Shown here one piece after another: positions 5,442-9,436 of a stretch of 9,436 bases of DNA. Position 1 is the stretch's first letter. The number at the start of each line of letters is the position of its first letter. Under the pieces are notes generated by a model. That model searched no databases, was not told where the DNA came from, and saw only the letters and a list, made by a program, of their open reading frames with translations. Position numbers and translations under genes: made by a program. Origin of the DNA: an uncultured Collinsella sp. (GTDB lineage: Bacteria; Actinomycetota; Coriobacteriia; Coriobacteriales; Coriobacteriaceae); NCBI GenBank assembly GCA_900550785.1, contig URTL01000074.1, forward strand, positions 1 through 9,436, given 5' to 3'.

Positions 5442-7353
5442 GGCAACGACCGCCGAGCGCGCGCTCAACCGCAAGGGTGGCACCATGTCGCGCCTCATCA
5501 AGACGCTCTTTGGCTTCTACCCCGTGCTTTTGCCCCTCGTCGTCGTCGGCGTGGTGCTCTGCGCCATCATCAACTCCATCGGCGCGACCTTCCTTCAGAG
5601 CGCTCTGCAGATTATTAGCGAATCGTGGCAGTCGGGCGATTGGGAAGCCGCACAGCCCAAGATCGCACAGCTCGTGACCACCCTCGCCTGCATCTACGGC
5701 GTCGGCATCCTGTCTTCGCTCTTCTGGAACCGCGCCATGGCCATCGTCACGCAGGGCTCGCTCGAGAAGCTGCGCGAGAAGATGTTCAACCGCATGCAGG
5801 ACCTGCCGATTCGCTACTTCGACACGCACCAGCGCGGCGACATCATGAGCCACTACACCAACGACATCGACACGCTGCGCCAGATGATCAGCCAGTCGCT
5901 GCCCAACCTGCTCATGACGACCATCGTCATCGTCACGGTGTTCTTTATCATGCTGTACTACAGCGTTTGGATGTGCCTGGTCATTGTGGCAGGCGTCGCC
6001 TTTATGACCTTTATGACCAAGCTGCTCGGCTCCAACTCCGCGCGCTTCTTCATTGCGCAGCAGACCGAGCTCGGCGTGGTCGAGGGTCATATCGAGGAAG
6101 TCATGAACGGCCAGAAGGTCGTCAAGGCATTCTGCCACGAGTCTGCCGCCGAGGCCGATTTTGACGAGCGCAACGAAAAGCTCTTCGAGGTCTCGCAGAA
6201 GGCCAACATGTACGCCAACATCCTCATGCCCATCCTTATGAACCTGGGCAATCTGCTCTACGTGCTGGTGGCCCTTGCCGGCGGCATTTTCCTGGCGCTG
6301 GGCGTGCCCAACCTGAGCATCTCGGGTATGGCGCTGTCCATCGCCGTCGTGGTGCCGTTCCTCAACATGACCAAGCAGTTCTGCGGACAGATCGGCCAGA
6401 TCTCGCAGCAGATCAACGCCGTGGTCATGGGCCTCGCCGGCGCCGACCGCATCTTTGAGCTCATCGACGAGAAGCCCGAGACCGACGAAGGCTACGTGAC
6501 GCTCGTCAACGCGCAGGTGAACCCCGATACCTGGCAGCTCGAGGAGGCCGACCACCACACCGGCATGTGGGCGTGGAAACACCCGCACCGTGCAACCGGC
6601 GAGATCGAGTACGTACCGCTGCGCGGCGACCTGGTCATGGACAACGTCGACTTTGGCTACACGCCCGACCACGAGGTGTTGCACGGCGTGTCCGTGTTTG
6701 CCAAGCCGGGCCAGAAGGTCGCGTTTGTCGGCGCCACCGGTGCCGGCAAGACGACCATCACCAACCTCATCAACCGCTTCTATGACATCGCCGACGGCAA
6801 GATTCGCTACGACGGCATCAACGTCAACAAGATCCGCAAGGCCGATCTGCGCCGCTCGCTGGGCGTGGTACTGCAGGACGTGAACCTGTTCACCGGCACC
6901 GTGATGGACAACATCCGCTACGGCCGACTGAACGCCACCGATGAGGAATGCATCGAGGCCGCGCGACTGGTGAACGCGGACGGCTTCATCCGCATGCTGC
7001 CCAACGGCTACCAGACCGTGCTCGAAGGTGATGGTTCTGGTCTGTCTCAGGGCCAGCGTCAGCTGATCTCCATCGCTCGTGCAGCCGTGGCCGATCCGCC
7101 GGCCATGATCCTCGACGAGGCCACTTCGTCTATCGACACCCGTACCGAGGAAGTGGTGCAGGCCGGCATGGACAACCTGATGAAGGGCCGCACGGTCTTC
7201 GTCATTGCCCACCGCCTGTCCACCGTGCGCAACTCCGATGTGATCATGGTGCTCGACCATGGCCGCATCATCGAACGCGGCTCGCACGACGACCTCATCG
7301 CGCAACGTGGGGAGTACTACCAGCTCTATACCGGCGCGGTGGAACTGGAGTAG
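5434..7353 (+). CDS. Heterodimeric ABC exporter, subunit 2 (catalytic site)
   Basis: A 639-aa partner of the preceding subunit. It has six membrane segments between about 28 and 312, and an ATPase domain from about 400. Walker A G-A-T-G-A-G-K-T (433-440), Q481, Walker B D560-E561 and H593 are all intact. The signature is L-S-Q-G-Q (537-541) rather than LSGGQ. In TM287/288-like pumps, that altered signature faces the degenerate Walker site of the partner, and here both defects fit one site. A linker of about 50 residues between the two domains (345-397) is longer than in subunit 1. The ATG at 5434 follows GGAGG and overlaps the previous stop by 8 nt (ATGAGTAA). The earlier in-frame ATG at 5263 would bury the start deep in the previous gene and is rejected. 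Codon style changes late in the gene. The last TTT Phe codon is near 6725, and the four Phe codons after it are TTC, so the 3' end may be of different origin. Confidence 0.92.
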   Translation: MSKATTAERALNRKGGTMSRLIKTLFGFYPVLLPLVVVGVVLCAIINSIGATFLQSALQIISESWQSGDWEAAQPKIAQLVTTLACIYGVGILSSLFWNRAMAIVTQGSLEKLREKMFNRMQDLPIRYFDTHQRGDIMSHYTNDIDTLRQMISQSLPNLLMTTIVIVTVFFIMLYYSVWMCLVIVAGVAFMTFMTKLLGSNSARFFIAQQTELGVVEGHIEEVMNGQKVVKAFCHESAAEADFDERNEKLFEVSQKANMYANILMPILMNLGNLLYVLVALAGGIFLALGVPNLSISGMALSIAVVVPFLNMTKQFCGQIGQISQQINAVVMGLAGADRIFELIDEKPETDEGYVTLVNAQVNPDTWQLEEADHHTGMWAWKHPHRATGEIEYVPLRGDLVMDNVDFGYTPDHEVLHGVSVFAKPGQKVAFVGATGAGKTTITNLINRFYDIADGKIRYDGINVNKIRKADLRRSLGVVLQDVNLFTGTVMDNIRYGRLNATDEECIEAARLVNADGFIRMLPNGYQTVLEGDGSGLSQGQRQLISIARAAVADPPAMILDEATSSIDTRTEEVVQAGMDNLMKGRTVFVIAHRLSTVRNSDVIMVLDHGRIIERGSHDDLIAQRGEYYQLYTGAVELE

Positions 7354-7360
7354 CCAAGGA

Positions 7361-7438
7361 CTGCCTTCGGCAGACCGTCATGTTTCCTCGGCACTGTCGT
7401 GCCTCGGCGTCGCCTATGGGAAGTCCACCGGGCTTCCC
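7361..7438. repeat. Three tandem small hairpins after the ABC operon
   Basis: Within 80 bp lie CTGCC-TTC-GGCAG (7361-7373), GGCAC-TGTC-GTGCC (7390-7403) and GGGAAGTCC-ACC-GGGCTTCCC (7418-7438, nine pairs with one G-T). None is followed by a T-run. The block resembles a dispersed intergenic element rather than simple terminators, but only one copy is in the window. No coding frame is supported between 7354 and 7589. Confidence 0.5.
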
Positions 7439-7490
7439 GCTTAACGGCTCCGCAGCTAGTGGCTGATATTCCAGTCGCTGGCATTATCCG

Positions 7491-7528
7491 CGAAAGTCCC
7501 ATCCGAACATGTCGGAATGGGACTTTCG
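7491..7528. terminator. Bidirectional terminator between convergent genes
   Basis: The left arm CGAAAGTCCCATCCGA (7491-7506) pairs with TCGGAATGGGACTTTCG (7512-7528): 16 pairs, one bulged A and a 5-nt loop. The AAA at the base of one arm and TTT at the base of the other suit termination in both directions. It lies about 140 bp past the ABC stop and about 60 bp past the phospholipase stop, in the only place where convergent transcripts meet. Confidence 0.75.
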
Positions 7529-7589
7529 TCGGGTGGGAGAGGAGTGGCCTTCCCTACCCGGCACGATAATTGGGGGTGTGCGCCACGCC

Positions 7590-8576
7590 TCAGTTTGCCA
7601 GGTAGTTGGCGATCGCGCCGGCGGCGGCGTAGCCTTTGCGGTACATGAGTTCCAGTCCCTCGAAGGACTTGCTCAGCGTCGAAAGCCCGCACAGGTCATC
7701 GGGCGCGAGGATGAGCACGCGGCCGTCGCGCTCGTACTCCTTGGCCAAGGCAACCTCGTCGTTGTAGGTGGCGTATCGGTTCAGCAGTCGCTCAGCGGCG
7801 GCCGGATAGGAATGCCGAAGGATTCGCGCCGGCGCGATGTCGCGCTTCTGCTCGCGCAGCACGTCCTTCGGCCTTGTCAGCACCAGCACGATGCGGTCAT
7901 ATCCGTCGTCAATGGCCTTCTGCACGGGGACCGGATCGACGATGCCACCGTCGAAATACGGGACGCCGTCGATCACATACGGCTCGCAGGCCACGGGCAC
8001 GGCCGACGAAGCCTTCATGATGTTGAAATCATCGTAATGCACGTCGGACTTGTCGAAATACTTCGCGGAACGGTCCAACGCATTGCACGCGATCACCGTG
8101 AACCCGGTGGGGTTCGCCGCGAACGCCTCATAATCCACCGGATATTCGCCGTCGTGATTGCTCAGCGTGCCGTATACGTAATCCAGATTCGCGAAATTGT
8201 GGTGCTTGACATAGCTGTCGAAGCTGGCGTATTCCTTGCGGAAGGCGTATTCGGTGTAGAACTTGTGGTTGCGGCCGTGCTGGCCGGCGAGGAACGACAC
8301 CATGTTGGCGCTGCCTGCGGAGACGCCATAGCAGTGGTCGAACGTGATGCCTTCCTCCTGGCAGCGGTCCATCACGCCGGCTCCGAATATCGCGCGGAAG
8401 CCTCCGCCGACATCGATCAGCGCCGTCCTGTGCGAGGGTTTCGATTGTGCGGATACATCACTGCGCTGTGTGTCGGTGCGTTGCGATTCGACCGTCTCGG
8501 CTGCACCCGCGTCCCGTGCGCCCGTATCCGCGTGGGCCGTGGCCTTGTGACCGTTGTCCGTCGCCTTCACCGTCAT
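7590..8576 (-). CDS. Patatin-like phospholipase (YjjU/RssA type)
   Basis: A 328-aa predicted serine lipid acyl hydrolase. D-V-G-G-G-F-R (55-61) with the following G-A-G-V forms the oxyanion-hole region. G-V-S-A-G-S (84-89) is the nucleophile elbow, with Ser86. F-D-G-G (208-211) gives Asp209 of the Ser-Asp dyad. All parts needed for activity are present. The first 48 residues are rich in Ala, Thr, Asp, Gln and Lys, look disordered and contain no clear signal peptide or membrane helix, so the enzyme is probably cytosolic or peripheral. The start at 8576 follows AAAGGGG at good spacing. It lies 78 bp downstream of murI on the same strand and may share its transcript. A weak TACACT -10-like hexamer exists in the gap, without a good -35. 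All 14 Phe codons are TTC, opposite to the marR gene. The natural substrate is unknown. Confidence 0.87.
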   Translation of the reverse strand: MTVKATDNGHKATAHADTGARDAGAAETVESQRTDTQRSDVSAQSKPSHRTALIDVGGGFRAIFGAGVMDRCQEEGITFDHCYGVSAGSANMVSFLAGQHGRNHKFYTEYAFRKEYASFDSYVKHHNFANLDYVYGTLSNHDGEYPVDYEAFAANPTGFTVIACNALDRSAKYFDKSDVHYDDFNIMKASSAVPVACEPYVIDGVPYFDGGIVDPVPVQKAIDDGYDRIVLVLTRPKDVLREQKRDIAPARILRHSYPAAAERLLNRYATYNDEVALAKEYERDGRVLILAPDDLCGLSTLSKSFEGLELMYRKGYAAAGAIANYLAN

Positions 8577-8654
8577 CGTCGTCCCCTTTCGTAGTGTCGT
8601 CCAAGTGTACGCCCGTTATGCGGACAATCACGGTGTCTGCCAGGGTCGCCCGAT

Positions 8655-9436
8655 CTAGCTGTGCAGCAGTTCTCGTGACAGCGCGGCGATGCGTTCGCCG
8701 CTATCGGAATTCGCGATCTCGACGCCGCCGTCCATCTCCTCGGGAGCAAGCTTCCCCAACGATTCCAGAACCATGCCCAGATGCCGGACCGTTCCGCGAT
8801 TGCCATCGATAATCGCGGTCGTCGACGGCAGCAGCTCACGGAAGTAGTTGCGGTAGAACACGAAATGCGTGCAGCCGAGCACCACCGAGTCGATGGACGG
8901 AAGGTCATAGCCGTCAAAATACCGGTGCAGGGTGCGCATCACCAGGTCATGGTCGCAAAGCCTTCCGCTTTCGACGATTTCCACCAGATCGGGGCACGGC
9001 TGGGGCGAAATCATGTTGTTCGCCTTGAAACGGTCCATCAGTGCGGCGAACTTGTGCTCGCGCAGCGTCAGCGGCGTAGCCGCGACGATGACGTGCTGCG
9101 GCATGTGCCGTGCGGGCGCGGGCCCGTCTCCCGCGGCGGTGTCGCCCCGATCGCAGGCGACCTTCAGCGCGGGCTCCATGCCGATGATCGGAATGTCGTA
9201 ATGGTCGCGCAACGCGTTCACCGCCGCGGACGTGGCGGTGTTGCAGGCGATGACCACCGCCTTGACCCCCTGACTCATGAACCTCTCCATGATGTCGAAG
9301 CTCAGCCGACGCACCTCCTGCGGGGTCTTCGTGCCGTATGGCGCGTTCGCGGAATCCCCGAAATACAGGACCCGCTCGTGAGGCATGTCCTGCACGATCT
9401 GTCGCACCACCGAAATACCGCCCAAGCCGGAATCGA
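8655..9436 (-). CDS. murI: Glutamate racemase, 5' end outside the window
   Basis: Converts L-glutamate to D-glutamate for peptidoglycan precursor synthesis in the cytosol. The reading frame runs through the right edge of the window. The visible protein begins D-S-G-L-G-G-I-S-V, which in MurI comes about ten residues after the start Met, so only the first residues are missing. The two catalytic Cys are in I-A-C-N-T-A-T-S (Cys codon 9243-9245) and L-G-C-T-H-F (Cys codon 8871-8873). The Asp-Ser pair of the D-S-G motif is at 9429-9434. A Gly/Ala/Pro-rich insert (D-R-G-D-T-A-A-G-D-G-P-A-P-A-R) follows the M-E-P-A motif and probably forms a surface loop. The C-terminus ends R-E-L-L-H-S, close to the usual family length. 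The protein reads like Bifidobacterium MurI to me, a memory-based judgement. Confidence 0.92.
   Translation of the reverse strand, partial: DSGLGGISVVRQIVQDMPHERVLYFGDSANAPYGTKTPQEVRRLSFDIMERFMSQGVKAVVIACNTATSAAVNALRDHYDIPIIGMEPALKVACDRGDTAAGDGPAPARHMPQHVIVAATPLTLREHKFAALMDRFKANNMISPQPCPDLVEIVESGRLCDHDLVMRTLHRYFDGYDLPSIDSVVLGCTHFVFYRNYFRELLPSTTAIIDGNRGTVRHLGMVLESLGKLAPEEMDGGVEIANSDSGERIAALSRELLHS

Noticed and set aside
5332..7305. A 657-codon open frame on the minus strand, antisense to ABC subunit 2
   Set aside because: Same low-complexity composition (His/Val/Asp/Ala/Gly) and no domain. It is a mirror of the real reading frame.
7509..8594. A 361-codon plus-strand open frame across the phospholipase gene
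   Set aside because: It starts inside the terminator hairpin and has no family resemblance, while the opposite strand has an intact catalytic dyad.
8577..8654. A separate promoter for the phospholipase
   Set aside because: A TACACT hexamer is present but no acceptable -35 at the right distance, so I do not list it as a feature.

Overview
The window appears to come from human-gut Actinomycetota and to have two parts that differ in base habits. From the left edge to about 6.8 kb, the gene set and codon style suggest a Coriobacteriia genome, most likely Collinsella or a relative. This is inferred from family resemblance and codon habit; no search was run. From somewhere in the last third of the second ABC gene to the right edge, the codon style changes. 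Phe is almost always TTC, CTG, CCG and GCG are common, and GAA is more frequent. Together with the murI sequence, this recalls Bifidobacterium. The window may therefore contain a horizontal-transfer boundary or, just as plausibly, a metagenome assembly join inside a conserved ABC-ATPase sequence.

Layout. 1-85: a palindromic REP-like repeat. 86-1447 (-): an AAA-family ATPase with a C-terminal DUF4143/nuclease-like domain. Its upstream region (1472-1570) holds three direct repeats spaced exactly 33 bp apart, and a second near-identical palindrome follows at 1590-1622. 1631-2777 (-): a two-gene operon of a pyridoxal/pyridoxamine kinase (PdxY-like) and a small Cys-rich TIGR04076-like protein. 2778-3127: a divergent regulatory region with two hairpins, a good sigma70-type promoter and an inverted repeat over the expected start site. 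3128-7353 (+): a three-gene operon of a MarR-type regulator and the two halves of a heterodimeric ABC exporter. The genes overlap by 8 nt at each junction. 7354-7589: a convergent intergenic region with three small hairpins and a strong bidirectional terminator. 7590-8576 (-): a patatin-like phospholipase. 8655 to the right edge (-): glutamate racemase MurI, cut at its 5' end.

How the genes work together. The MarR protein most likely represses its own operon through the inverted repeat at its promoter and releases it when an exported compound is present. The two ABC proteins form one pump. The first carries the degenerate Walker A, Walker B and H-loop. The second carries the intact ones, plus the altered signature motif that completes the degenerate site. 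PdxY would salvage vitamin B6, with the small Cys-rich protein translationally coupled to it. The ATPase gene stands alone between two palindromes with its own repeat array. It is the least explained part of the window.
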